Below are positions 42,608 through 52,636 of a DNA stretch of 64,000 bases, one piece after another. The position numbers and the translations under genes are program-made. Below the pieces are notes generated by a model. That model was given only the letters and a program-made list of their open reading frames with translations, was not told where the DNA came from and ran no database searches. Source of the DNA: an uncultured Methanosarcinales archaeon (GTDB taxonomy: Archaea; Halobacteriota; Methanosarcinia; Methanotrichales; Methanotrichaceae); NCBI GenBank assembly GCA_903871465.1, contig CAIQHB010000056.1, positions 1 through 64,000 on the forward strand, given 5' to 3'. Each line of letters begins with the position of its first letter. Within the stretch, counting starts at the first letter, position 1.

Positions 42608-44785
42608 CTACTTGGTTGAGAACATAGTGGCCAACCGGCTCTGATTCATTTCCATGGAACAGAATGAGGGTTCCTTGCTGAATCCGCAGCATAGCAGTTC
42701 CTTCACGGCTTCTGGGCTACGTGAAGCGGTCGTGTTGGTGGCAAAGTCGGATTCCTTGACTATCTTGTCGTTCATGAGCATGGTGGGCGAGCCTGTTATC
42801 TTGGATTTGTTGGCCAATTCAAAGTCCTTTTGGGCATAGACCAGGCCCCGGGCAGAGTCGTTGGTGCAAGAGTTCATCTTATCCACGTCCAAAGAGACTG
42901 ATTTCTGGCAATCGGCCGATTTGCCTTCCCTCATATAGCAGCGCACATAATCCCAGTATTTATCAGGCTGCTCCTCCCGGATGCAGATCTGGCGCAGGTT
43001 CTCCTGGGCTTCCAATTCGCCGTGCATGGATTTTATAGTGTTATTGACCGGGTCCAAGGATCCGATGTACCTTACCCTCAGGTACTTTTCCGTATCTCGG
43101 GATTCACTGATCATATCGGCCATGATCCTTTGCATCTGCAAGCCGAATGGGCATTTGGATACAACGAAGGCCTGCAGGAGAGGCTGATCGGATTTGGTCA
43201 TGTTGACGCAGACCTGTTCCGGTGTCAGCTTGGGTTTAGCCGGAGCTTTTTTTGTTGAGGCAGCCTTCACGGTCTTCACTTTGCTGGTATTCAGCTTGGG
43301 CTCGATCCCCTTCAGTTTTGCCACGACATTTGATTTGTCTGTGTCGCCAATTATCTTGTCGGCCAGCTTGCCGTCCTTGAAGATAAGAGCGGTTGGTACG
43401 CCAGTGATATTGTATTTGGCTTTGGTGTCATTGTTCTTGTGCGTGTTTATCATCCCGAAGAATATCTGGCCCTGAAGCTCTCGGGCCAGCTCGGAGATTG
43501 TGACATTGAACAATCTGCAATAGCCACATGAATCCGTAAACCCTACCAAAACCAGCAAAGGACGGTACTCTGAGATGGCTGAATCTATGGTAGCGTCAGT
43601 GATCAGCATAGCCTGAGCGGGATTCTTCAGGCCCGGCTGGATCAGGGATATGATCTTTCCCGCATTCTGCTCTGCTGCGGCTGTTGTGGTCGTGATCGGC
43701 GCATTGACCTGAAACATGGTTATGGCCTGGGTCTCATTGAGTTGCACGTAGCAGAAAGATGGTTTTTCATTGAAACCGCAGCACAATAGCTCTTTCAGGG
43801 CCTCAGGGCTGCGGCCGTTGATTGTGTTCGTGGCGAAGTCGAATTCGCTGGCTATCTTGCTGTTCAGAGTTAGCGTGGGAGAGCCTGATATATTGAATTT
43901 ATTGGCCAGATCGAAGTCTTTCTGGGCATAAGCCAGGCCGCGGCTGCGATCGTTTACGCAGGCGCTGAGACTTCCCTCATCAATGGATGAGGATTTCAGG
44001 CATTCGGCTGATTTGCCCTCTTTCATATAGCAGCTCACATAATCCCAGTATTTGCTGTCTTGCTCTTCCCTGATGCACATCTGGCGTAGGTTCTCCCGGG
44101 CTTCTTCGTCGCCATGCATGGAGGTTATGGTGTTATTGGCGACGGAGCCCAGGTATCGGACTTTAAGATAATCCTTAGCTTGGGGTAGCTTGCTGATCGT
44201 TTCAGCCATGATCCTTTGCATCTGCAAGCCATAGGGACATCGGGATACAATGAAAGCCTCCAGGAGAGGTTTGCCGGATTTGGTCATGTTCATGCAGGCT
44301 TGCAACGCTTTTGGTGACGCGGCTTCCTGAACGATCTTCACTTTGCTTACATCCAGGCCTGGCTTGAGATCCTTGATCGCTGCCAGAAGATCGGATTTGC
44401 TAACGCCGCCTTTTATCCTGTTGACCAGAATCCCCTCATCGAAAAGGAGAAGCGTAGGATATGCAGAAATCTTGTATTTCTTGACCGTTTGGCTGTTCTC
44501 CTTATCCCGGACATTTATCCTGCCAAATCTCGCCTGGCCCTTGAGCTCACTTGCCAGCTCTGAGGTGGTATTGTTCATGACCTTGCAGGGACCGCATCCA
44601 GGATAGTAGAAGTCAAGAATAAAGAGAGAGCTGTTGTCTAAGACTGATGCGACGCTGTTGTCAGTCAATTCCAGAGGGCTATTGAGCTGATTTGGATCCG
44701 ATGCAGATCTTAAAAAGGTTGCAGATCCAATCAGGATAACAGTGAAGATTATTGCTGCGACTTGCGCCTTCATCGGTAGATGCAT
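42608..44785 (-). CDS. Exported protein with four thioredoxin-fold modules
   Basis: The start is the ATG at 44785 with AGGAG upstream (725 residues). A signal/anchor segment (AAIIFTVILIGSATFLRS) is followed by two tandem copies of a two-module unit. Each unit is a thioredoxin domain, with CGPC at about residues 64-67 and CGYC at about 420-423, then a DsbA/GILT-like domain with RCPYGLQMQRIM (about 183) and KCPFGLQMQRIM (about 545). The second modules share further cysteines (CIREEQ, YMKEGKSAEC, ELLCCGF). It should act outside the membrane in disulfide exchange. The CPxG sites have a single cysteine, so the two module types may act differently. Confidence 0.8.
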   Translation of the reverse strand: MHLPMKAQVAAIIFTVILIGSATFLRSASDPNQLNSPLELTDNSVASVLDNSSLFILDFYYPGCGPCKVMNNTTSELASELKGQARFGRINVRDKENSQTVKKYKISAYPTLLLFDEGILVNRIKGGVSKSDLLAAIKDLKPGLDVSKVKIVQEAASPKALQACMNMTKSGKPLLEAFIVSRCPYGLQMQRIMAETISKLPQAKDYLKVRYLGSVANNTITSMHGDEEARENLRQMCIREEQDSKYWDYVSCYMKEGKSAECLKSSSIDEGSLSACVNDRSRGLAYAQKDFDLANKFNISGSPTLTLNSKIASEFDFATNTINGRSPEALKELLCCGFNEKPSFCYVQLNETQAITMFQVNAPITTTTAAAEQNAGKIISLIQPGLKNPAQAMLITDATIDSAISEYRPLLVLVGFTDSCGYCRLFNVTISELARELQGQIFFGMINTHKNNDTKAKYNITGVPTALIFKDGKLADKIIGDTDKSNVVAKLKGIEPKLNTSKVKTVKAASTKKAPAKPKLTPEQVCVNMTKSDQPLLQAFVVSKCPFGLQMQRIMADMISESRDTEKYLRVRYIGSLDPVNNTIKSMHGELEAQENLRQICIREEQPDKYWDYVRCYMREGKSADCQKSVSLDVDKMNSCTNDSARGLVYAQKDFELANKSKITGSPTMLMNDKIVKESDFATNTTASRSPEAVKELLCCGFSKEPSFCSMEMNQSRLATMFSTK

Positions 44786-45059
44786 TTGGACAGAACTCCT
44801 GTTATTAGACAAATAGTTGGCAGCAAGTATTTAAAACAATACGAATTCAATCTCATTACGAACTGATCCTGTAGGCTTGTAGCCGGTTATCGACTGCAAC
44901 TTTTTCTTGCAGTAGTCGTTCTCAATAGGGTGCCGTACGTTTTTTAGGGCAATTATATTTTAGGACCACTCGAGGGAGTGGCACTCCAATTATTATTACA
45001 CTCACTAATCAATAGTCGACCCTTATATTCTGATATCTTATAACAATCTATATTATCCA
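44786..45059. other. Intergenic region with inverted repeats
   Basis: No gene is seen. It contains a perfect CCACTC/GAGTGG inverted repeat near 44977-44992 and a CTGCAA/TTGCAG hairpin around 44900. It is AT-rich elsewhere, with promoter-like TATA sequences for both flanking genes. Confidence 0.4.
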
Positions 45060-45089
45060 CTCCCAAGGATATCCTTCATGTCTTGGGAG
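45060..45089 (+). promoter_or_regulatory. Hairpin in the leader of the membrane-protein gene
   Basis: CTCCCAAG and CTTGGGAG form a perfect 8-bp stem around a 14-nt loop, 50 nt before the ATG at 45139. TATA-like sequence lies just upstream (around 45040-45055), so the hairpin could be transcribed as part of the leader, or act as an operator. Confidence 0.4.
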
Positions 45090-45138
45090 ATAATAGAAGT
45101 ATGCGTAGAGATTGGAATATAACACTTGGAGATCTTTG

Positions 45139-46191
45139 ATGAAGCACTTCAACCGCTACTTCGTTCGCAGCCTGGAAGGAAGAAGTCTGCTGGAGATCTT
45201 CTTCGTCACAGCCGTAGCTTCCGTTTTGGGCATACGTTTCTTCCTGGCCTTAACCGGTTACCCCAGCCTATCCCCCGGCAACCTGCATATCGCCCATGTG
45301 CTTTTAGGAGGGGTGCTCATGATGATAGCTCTCGTCATCAATCTGAGCTACATCAACAAGTCGGCCTATTATCTGGCCGCAACCCTGGGGGGCCTCGGCT
45401 TTGGAGCGTTCATAGACGAACTGGGCAAGTTCATTACCGGCGATAACAACTACTTCTACCGGCCCACAGTGGCCCTGATCTACATAATATTCGTCTTGCT
45501 GTATCTCGGGATTGAGGCTCTGGTCCTTAAGCCCAGGTTTTCGGAGCAGGAGAGACTGATAAATGTCCTGGAGCTGGCCAAAGAGGTGGTTTTGGAGGAT
45601 CTGGATCACCGGGAGAGAAGAAGGGCGCTGGACCTGCTTAAAGAGTGCTCTCCCACCAATCCCGTGGCAAGGGCTCTCCGTGAGCTGCTTTATGCCGAGG
45701 ACGCTGTGTCTGTTCCCAAAGCTGATGTCTTTACCGCCACCAAAGATCGCTTCCAAAGGTTTTATCGGAAGCTGATGAAAAAGGATTGGTTCGTGAAGGC
45801 GGTGATATCCTTCTTCATCCTGCAGTGCGCCTTTGCCCTGGGGCTGGACTTCTTTTTGCTCTATGCCAGGCTGCGCTGGAGAGTGGATCTGCATACCATC
45901 TTTCCCACGCTCTCATTCTTCGATCTGGCGGGCCTGGCGTCGGCCACATTGGCAGCGGCATTTGTGATCTATGCCGTCATAAAGATGCGAGGCCATAGGC
46001 TAGAAGCATACCGACTCTTCAAGAATGCGGTTCTGGTGCAGATATTCATGGTGCAGGTCTTCCTCTTCTACAAAGCTCAGTTTCTGGCCCTTCTGGGATT
46101 AGCAGGGAACATTTGCGTCCTCTTGCTATTGAACTACATGATCCGGCAGGAAGTGAACGAGGAGAGGGCCATGGAGAAGACGGGCACCTAG
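45139..46191 (+). CDS. Polytopic membrane protein of unknown function
   Basis: From the ATG at 45139 (GGAG nearby) the protein has 350 residues. Four hydrophobic helices come first (LLEIFFVTAVASVLGIRFFL, AHVLLGGVLMMIALVINLSY, YLAATLGGLGFGAFIDELGK, VALIYIIFVLLYLGIEALVL). A cytosolic charged region of about 90 residues follows (RLINVLELAKEVVLEDLDHR), then three or four more helices. FGAFIDELGKFIT includes buried charges that may be functional. I do not recognise a family. Confidence 0.7.
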   Translation: MKHFNRYFVRSLEGRSLLEIFFVTAVASVLGIRFFLALTGYPSLSPGNLHIAHVLLGGVLMMIALVINLSYINKSAYYLAATLGGLGFGAFIDELGKFITGDNNYFYRPTVALIYIIFVLLYLGIEALVLKPRFSEQERLINVLELAKEVVLEDLDHRERRRALDLLKECSPTNPVARALRELLYAEDAVSVPKADVFTATKDRFQRFYRKLMKKDWFVKAVISFFILQCAFALGLDFFLLYARLRWRVDLHTIFPTLSFFDLAGLASATLAAAFVIYAVIKMRGHRLEAYRLFKNAVLVQIFMVQVFLFYKAQFLALLGLAGNICVLLLLNYMIRQEVNEERAMEKTGT

Positions 46192-46574
46192 AGTTCAATC
46201 TCGTCGAAGAGTCTATTTAATTAGTAAAAAAAAGTTTGCGTAGATTGCATTAACGCATGAATATGCTGGGCTCTCAATCTTGCGGTAGCATTCCAGTTTT
46301 GGGTCGCGGGTGGAGATTACTGAAAATTCTCGCTAAAATAGGATATAAGGGGTTCATTTTGACCTCAAGTGCCCATTACATCACTCGTTTGCGCTTTTCA
46401 GTATATCACGTACGCGACCCAGTTTTGATGGACCACAAGGGCTTGAGCTGAGAAGAGCCATTATAATAATATCTTGTAGGTTAAAGCGTATCAAAAAAAA
46501 GAAAGATTTGATTAAAGGTTATACGCACCTATAGATGTGGATCAACCAGTATCTCCCAGTTTCTTTACTTTACG
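46192..46574. other. Intergenic region with a spaced inverted repeat
   Basis: No credible gene. GGGTCGCG at 46301-46308 and CGCGACCC at 46413-46420 are inverted copies, each next to CAGTTTTG-like sequence. They could be ends of a small defective element. The right part is AT-rich and should hold the terminator of the convergent secreted-protein gene. Confidence 0.35.
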
Positions 46575-48059
46575 CTACTTCTTCGGATCGAACTTTATTG
46601 CCCTATCGTATATGATCTCTGAGAAGGATGGCCCGGTTTTTGTCGCCTTCTCATGGTAAAGCCTCCATCCAATGAAGAGCGTCTGATTCAATCCGATGCC
46701 GTAGCCTCCCGGACCTGTGGGAACCTCAAAGCAGTGTGTATCGCCATTGGCGTGCCTAGCTATCTTATAGACATAGAGGTATTTTGCATTAGGATTATCG
46801 GGAAGGTATTCATCAGCAGTTCCATTGAGATCAGGATCATTGACCGATCCAACACCATTCCACCCATCTGCTCCATAGAGTGCGAAGTTCGAGTATGTTG
46901 CCTTTCCCGTGGCTACATGGTTAACACCATAGACGATTATGAACTCATTGGTATCGTTACCCAGAGTAATTGCTGGATGTCTCACGAAAGGATAGTACAA
47001 CGAGATATTAGGGAAAGGAGGTGTCGGCGAATTGACCGTTTGGTTTGCTGTCCATAGATAAATTGCATCGTTATTAGGACCTAATGAATTGATACCTTTC
47101 TGTAGGCCATCAATACCATCCAGTATCCACAAACTAGTCGGCAGTTCACTGGGATTAGAATTGCTATATTTTTTGAGAATCGCCTCTTGTAGCTCGGCAA
47201 GATCATCCATAAGGTCAAATTCTGTTTTGCCCGTCCCTCGGACTCTTCGCTCTGGCACATTGTACGGATCTAGTTTCTTTGATTCATTGGGAGTAACTCT
47301 GAGAATGGTCGCGGGGGTATTGTTGAGGTAATCGTTGCCAGCTTGCTTATCTTCAAATAAAGCCGGGCGAATATACATGCTAAATGTATCAGAGTTATTC
47401 TGCAAGCCCATATGCAACATGGATGAAGGAAGCACTATTGTATTAATTATGCCGTCCGAATATCCCGATGATTGTGCAGCAGCGCGTATCCGCTGATCAA
47501 TGCCTTTATCGGCGGTAGTGACTATCATTGTAGTTTGATTGAATGGACTTCCTGTGGATCCATTTGACGTTCCTGCTGTCTTGATAACATCCAAGTTCAG
47601 TGGATCGCCTATGTTGGAAAAGATCCACCGGGTCTCATTACCATACGTCCTAAACATTAAGTCCGCATCGAAATTGAAGAATCTACACTCAGGCGGTGTT
47701 CTTCCTACGAAGATAACTGCTTCATCAGGACGGAGAGCGTAGTATGCAGTCGCGTTCCCGCTCTTCCCTAGCAATTTCGCAATTTTATGCCCTAATTCAT
47801 TTACCTTACGACCAGGTGCTGGCGGCACAAAATATGCCAGGTATCGGGTAGTGGGATTGTTTGCATACGCGGATGGTAAAATTCCCAAATTATATAATTT
47901 AATTAAATCAAAAACCCCCACCTCGCCTTGTTGTACAGTAAATCCATCCTTTTCTAAGGCTTGTTTAAAAGCCGTTACATTGCTTATGTTCACATTCTGT
48001 GCAAGGGCAGTTCCCATCAACATGGTTAGCAAAACTGCAATTATTATATATGTTTTCAT
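46575..48059 (-). CDS. Large secreted protein of unknown function
   Basis: The 494-residue protein has a signal peptide (MKTYIIIAVLLTMLMGTALA, cleavage about residue 21). The mature part is rich in Asn, Thr and Pro with many potential N-glycosylation sites, as in archaeal surface proteins. Segments such as ATAYYALRPDEAVIFVGRTP, RHPAITLGNDTNEFIIVYGV and CFEVPTGPGGYGIGLNQTLF suggest beta-rich folds. I know no family for it. It is the first of several exported proteins up to 54.6 kb. Confidence 0.7.
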   Translation of the reverse strand: MKTYIIIAVLLTMLMGTALAQNVNISNVTAFKQALEKDGFTVQQGEVGVFDLIKLYNLGILPSAYANNPTTRYLAYFVPPAPGRKVNELGHKIAKLLGKSGNATAYYALRPDEAVIFVGRTPPECRFFNFDADLMFRTYGNETRWIFSNIGDPLNLDVIKTAGTSNGSTGSPFNQTTMIVTTADKGIDQRIRAAAQSSGYSDGIINTIVLPSSMLHMGLQNNSDTFSMYIRPALFEDKQAGNDYLNNTPATILRVTPNESKKLDPYNVPERRVRGTGKTEFDLMDDLAELQEAILKKYSNSNPSELPTSLWILDGIDGLQKGINSLGPNNDAIYLWTANQTVNSPTPPFPNISLYYPFVRHPAITLGNDTNEFIIVYGVNHVATGKATYSNFALYGADGWNGVGSVNDPDLNGTADEYLPDNPNAKYLYVYKIARHANGDTHCFEVPTGPGGYGIGLNQTLFIGWRLYHEKATKTGPSFSEIIYDRAIKFDPKK

Positions 48060-48326
48060 ATGCGCCTCCTCAACGTTAGTTTAATCATCAATCGTTAAAA
48101 TCCTTTGCGGTATGTGGAACTGTTCTCCTGGCAATGCATTGGAGAGACCATAACCAAATTTCGGGGTGAGGATCTTGCTTCAACTTTTCGTATTAACCAA
48201 AAGAAGAAATTGCCATCAGATTGAGGGGGCTCATAAGAAAACCTCCGTAAAAATTATAAGCATTAAGATGCCAATGTGATATAAAACCAAATGAAAATAT
48301 AAAACAAAGAGCTAGAGGGTTCATAA

Positions 48327-50699
48327 ATGAATATTAGATTTTTCTGGATGGGCATTATCTTTTTGGTGGTTGGCATTGAAATATGTTCGAGCTTTGTGGG
48401 CACTGGAGCTGAACTCATCAATTCATCGTCAGACAATGCCGATTATGCCAGAGCGGAACAATTCATACCTGTAAATGCAGTTGCATCCATGTTCAATGTC
48501 AGCGTTGATCCCCACTGGATACCGGGCACGCAATCTTTCTGGTATCTGAAGATGGGCAGAAATGGCGAGGAGTTCATGCTTGTTGATGTCCAGAATAGGA
48601 CCAAGATGCCTGCATTCAATCATACATTGCTTGCAAGATCGCTATCTTCTGCAGTAGACAAGCAAATCGATCCCGCTCATCTTCCATTCTCTGAGATCAT
48701 AGTTCATCAAGGAAGAGATGGGATCGGATTTAGTTCATTTAACCGAACAATGCAGTTCGACCTCAGTAGTGGCCTAATAAATGAAGTGCCTGCAGGTCTT
48801 GAGGCAGGACCTGGTGAGTCTCTTTCTCCCAATGGCAGGTTCGCGGCATTTGTCCGGGACCACAACCTTTGGATCAGAGAAACGAAGACCGGAAAGAAGT
48901 ACCCGCTGACTACCAATGGATCAAGGGACTATGCCTATGCTGAACGCTCAGAGACAGTATCTCACCCGGTAAGCCAAGCCCGTCTCAATGGGACTCCAAA
49001 ACCCTATGCGGTCTGGTCTCCCGATTCTAGTAGGATTGCAACCTTCAGGGTGGACCAGAGGAATGTTACAGAGCTGCATCTTCTCCAATACGTGCCTGAC
49101 AACAATTCCAGGCCAAATCTCTGGACGTATAGGTTCGCCATGCCCAATGATGAGTACGTGCCGATGTATGAACCAATCTTGCTGGACGTTCTTCTGAAGA
49201 AGGTCATTCCTGTATCTTCCAGAGCCCAACCCGAGGTATCCCTGATGGACACAGAAGACGATGTCCTGCAATGGTGGCGGGATGATGGCCAGGTGCTCTA
49301 CATGCTATATGCGGAACGAGGGGAGAAGGGTCTGCAACTCCTGAAGACCAATCCAGACAACGGCCGAACCGAGGAAATCCTTGCGGAGAGAGGCAGCACT
49401 TACGTCGAGGCCAACCTGGATTATGCCAGCCTCCCTAACGCCAAGATCTTGAAGAACGGAGACGTGGTCTGGTTCTCCGAGAAGGATGGATATGGTCACC
49501 TGTATCTTTACGACAAGGATGGAACGCAGAAGAATGCCATAACCTCCGGCAAATGGGTTGTTAGGAAACTCTTGTATGTGGATGAAATCAACTCACAGGT
49601 CTACTTCACTGCCGGAGGCAAAGAGCCGGGTCGTGATCCATACTATCGCCATTTATACAAAGTGAATTTGAACGGCAGCGATTTACGACTCCTCACGCCT
49701 GAAGATGCAGACCACAATATTCAGGTTGATCCCAATGGGACAGCCTTCATAGACACCTACTCAAGAGTGGATGAGCCTCCTGCAACTGTGGTTAGAGATA
49801 TGAATGGCAACATAACCCTGAATTTAGAAAATGGAGACATAAAAAACATCACATATATGAGCTGGAAACCACCCGAGAGGTTCATCGTTAGGGCATTGGA
49901 TGGCAAGACCGATCTATGTGGCCTGCTGATAAAACCAACCAACTTCAATGCCTCCCAAAAGTATCCTGTAGTGGAGACCGTTTATCCGGGACCTTGGATT
50001 ATAGTCACAGCTAAATCCTTCCCCGCAGACCTGGCTTGGGTCAACAAGATATTCTGGAGGGCACAGGCAGTCGCTGAGCTAGGATTCATAGTTGTCACCC
50101 TGGACGGGCCAGGAACTCCCTTCCGATCTAAGGATTTCCATGATGCTTCCTATGGCCATTTGGGTGATGCCGGAGGACTGCCGGATCACATCAATGTCTT
50201 GAAGCTGTTGGCGAAAGACCGGCCTTACATGGACTTGAATCGAGTGGGAATGTTCGGCCACTCTGCAGGCGGATTTATGACCGCCCAGGCTCTGCTCACC
50301 TATCCTGAATTCTTTAAGGTGGGTGTAGCCTCATCAGGAGACTATGATAGCAGGTTTTACGGGGCATTCTGGGGCGAGAAGTATGAAGGGCTGAATTCTT
50401 CTGACTATAAGGAGCAAATAACTTCCCTGAAAGCAGAAAACCTTACAGGCAAGTTGCTGCTTATTGCTGGAGATGTAGATGATAATGTCAATCCCTGCAT
50501 GACCATGCAGCTTGTCGATGCTTTCATAAACGCTGACAGGCCCTTTGATCTGCTGATCATGAGCAACAGGAACCATGATCTAAGCTACGATACTTACTAT
50601 CTGCACCGCCTCTTCGGCTATTTTGAAGAGAACCTGAAACACGAGCAGCCAGGCGGAGCTGCTTTTCCTTCTATTTTATCCGGCCTTGCCGTGGCATAA
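48327..50699 (+). CDS. Exported S9-family (DPP IV-like) serine peptidase
   Basis: The 790-residue protein has an N-terminal membrane/signal segment, then a beta-propeller region of about 450 residues and an alpha/beta-hydrolase domain. The catalytic serine sits in FGHSAGGFMTAQALL (about residue 647), the aspartate in GDVDDNVNP (about 716) and the histidine in SNRNHDLSYD (about 749). VWSPDSSRIATFRVDQRNVT is the usual DPP IV-type propeller motif. It should remove dipeptides or cleave short peptides outside the cell. The active-site triad is complete. Confidence 0.88.
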   Translation: MNIRFFWMGIIFLVVGIEICSSFVGTGAELINSSSDNADYARAEQFIPVNAVASMFNVSVDPHWIPGTQSFWYLKMGRNGEEFMLVDVQNRTKMPAFNHTLLARSLSSAVDKQIDPAHLPFSEIIVHQGRDGIGFSSFNRTMQFDLSSGLINEVPAGLEAGPGESLSPNGRFAAFVRDHNLWIRETKTGKKYPLTTNGSRDYAYAERSETVSHPVSQARLNGTPKPYAVWSPDSSRIATFRVDQRNVTELHLLQYVPDNNSRPNLWTYRFAMPNDEYVPMYEPILLDVLLKKVIPVSSRAQPEVSLMDTEDDVLQWWRDDGQVLYMLYAERGEKGLQLLKTNPDNGRTEEILAERGSTYVEANLDYASLPNAKILKNGDVVWFSEKDGYGHLYLYDKDGTQKNAITSGKWVVRKLLYVDEINSQVYFTAGGKEPGRDPYYRHLYKVNLNGSDLRLLTPEDADHNIQVDPNGTAFIDTYSRVDEPPATVVRDMNGNITLNLENGDIKNITYMSWKPPERFIVRALDGKTDLCGLLIKPTNFNASQKYPVVETVYPGPWIIVTAKSFPADLAWVNKIFWRAQAVAELGFIVVTLDGPGTPFRSKDFHDASYGHLGDAGGLPDHINVLKLLAKDRPYMDLNRVGMFGHSAGGFMTAQALLTYPEFFKVGVASSGDYDSRFYGAFWGEKYEGLNSSDYKEQITSLKAENLTGKLLLIAGDVDDNVNPCMTMQLVDAFINADRPFDLLIMSNRNHDLSYDTYYLHRLFGYFEENLKHEQPGGAAFPSILSGLAVA

Positions 50700-50754
50700 G
50701 TTCACCAGTGTTAGGAAAAGCTCATTTTTGGGAGGCAAAAAAAGGATGCGTCTA

Positions 50755-52350
50755 TTAGTTAACTGGAACTCGCATCAGCGTTTCAGTCAACAGGTCGTAC
50801 ACCTTGGATACGGTCGACACCTCTAAGCGCTCATCCGGTGAGTGGACATGTTGCAATGTGGGGCCCAAAGAGATCATATCCATTCCAGGGTACTTTTCTC
50901 CAACCACGCTAGTCTCCAGCCCGGCGTGAATGGCTACGACCTTCGGCTCTTGGCCGAATTTATCCTGATAGATCTGCTTCATCAAGCCCAGTATCGGAGA
51001 CTCTGGATTAGGTGCCCAGCCAGAATAACTATCCGGGAATGATACTTTTGCACCAGCCAGCTCGAAGACACTTCGAATCATGTTGCCTACGTCGTCTCTA
51101 GCCGAATCAAGGGAGCTGCGGACATAGAATCCCGCCCAAAACTCACCCTTTTCCGCCTTCAGGATGCCCATGCTGGTAGAGGTTTCTACTAGCCCAGGAA
51201 CCGCATCGCTCATCCTCAAGACGCCGTTTGGACAGCTATATACGGCGCTTATCAGGTCGACAGCGGATTGTGCCACCATTAGCTTAGCTGGAAGGTCAGC
51301 ATTCTCTGCCGTTATAACCAAGCTTGGTTCTGTGGTTGAAAGCTCCTTTTGGATGGCGTCTTCGAACTCCTGGACGTACTTGGCAAAGGAGTCGGCCTTT
51401 GACTTTGGCACTACTATAATTGCATCTGCTTCTCTGGGTATGGCGTTGTAACTATCTCCTCCATTGACGGAGGCAATCCTCAGGCCGAAGGATCTCTGGG
51501 AAGTCCACAGCAGACGGGATAGGATCTTTGCTGCATTTCCTCTGCCCAGGTTTATATCCACTCCGGAGTGGCCTCCCTTTAGCCCTTTGATGGCGATTTT
51601 ATATCCAACCATCTGGGCAGGTGTTCCTTCCTCGGAATAATTCTTCTTAGCGTCAACGTACAGACCGCCAGCGCTGCCGATAGTAAACTCTCCTTCCGTC
51701 TCCGAGTCCACGTTTATGTAAATGTCACCCTTAAGAAGATCTGGCTTAAGCCCATTAATACCTGTAAAACCATCTTCCTCGTTGACGGTGAAGAGTGCCT
51801 CCAGAGGGCCGTGGACTAGTTTTTTATCTTCCAAAATGGCCATGATGATCGCAACCCCTATACCGTCATCAGCACCTAGGGTTGTACCATTGGCCTTTAC
51901 CCATCGATCCTCTATATAAGCCTGAATGGGATCCGTCTGAAAGTCAAAGTCCTTGTCCGCGTCTTTCTGAGCTACCATGTCCATGTGAGCCTGAAGAATC
52001 AACCCTTTTCTGTTCTCCATTCCTGGAGTGGCAGGCTTGCGAATAAGGACGTTGCCGACTTCATCGACAGTAGTCTCTAGAGCCAATTCTTTGCCAAAAT
52101 TTGCCAGATAGGCGCTTATCTGCTCTTCTCCGTGGGAAGGACGCGGAACTTTAGTCAAATTATAAAAATTTTCCCAGATAGCTTTTGGCATAAGAAAATC
52201 TTTCGCATCTCCCAAGGAAACTTTGGACGAATCATTATTATCCTTGGTCGAATTTATGCCGGAGTCTATATTTGAAGCAAAGCACGAATTCGTTATAAAT
52301 ATCAGGATAACCACCATCATTAGCGATCTAAAACGCCAGTCTTGTTTCAT
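50755..52350 (-). CDS. Exported M20-family aminoacyl-histidine dipeptidase (PepD-like)
   Basis: The 531-residue protein resembles PepD/aminoacyl-histidine dipeptidases, two-metal M20 enzymes that cut dipeptides such as carnosine-type substrates. Metal-site motifs are LILQAHMDMVAQKD, TTLGADDGIGVAIIMAILED and FTVNEEDGFTGINGLK. VAIHAGLETSVVGEKYPGMD is the C-terminal ligand region. An N-terminal hydrophobic segment (LMMVVILIFITNSCFASNID) implies export, unlike the cytosolic bacterial enzymes. Beside the S9 peptidase, it suggests extracellular peptide breakdown. Confidence 0.88.
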   Translation of the reverse strand: MKQDWRFRSLMMVVILIFITNSCFASNIDSGINSTKDNNDSSKVSLGDAKDFLMPKAIWENFYNLTKVPRPSHGEEQISAYLANFGKELALETTVDEVGNVLIRKPATPGMENRKGLILQAHMDMVAQKDADKDFDFQTDPIQAYIEDRWVKANGTTLGADDGIGVAIIMAILEDKKLVHGPLEALFTVNEEDGFTGINGLKPDLLKGDIYINVDSETEGEFTIGSAGGLYVDAKKNYSEEGTPAQMVGYKIAIKGLKGGHSGVDINLGRGNAAKILSRLLWTSQRSFGLRIASVNGGDSYNAIPREADAIIVVPKSKADSFAKYVQEFEDAIQKELSTTEPSLVITAENADLPAKLMVAQSAVDLISAVYSCPNGVLRMSDAVPGLVETSTSMGILKAEKGEFWAGFYVRSSLDSARDDVGNMIRSVFELAGAKVSFPDSYSGWAPNPESPILGLMKQIYQDKFGQEPKVVAIHAGLETSVVGEKYPGMDMISLGPTLQHVHSPDERLEVSTVSKVYDLLTETLMRVPVN

Positions 52351-52636
52351 GATAGGTCAACTCTTTAAACAGTTGGCATTATTTGGAAGTATCTGCCATC
52401 TGGCAGTAATGAATGCTTGCAAGAGATTAAAGGATTGCTGTACAGAAAAAATAGGGCCGTGGGCCTTTGCTCGGCCTTCACGGAACAATTCGTGACTCTG
52501 TCGCCCTCGTGCCATTGTCACTACATCTATCTTGGAAATATCCTCCCGCGTTTAGCGACAATAACTGTCGTTATGTGCTTTCTCGGCTTTTGTTATCCTC
52601 CTGAATTCTCTTACAACTTCATCGCAAAAAAGAGGG

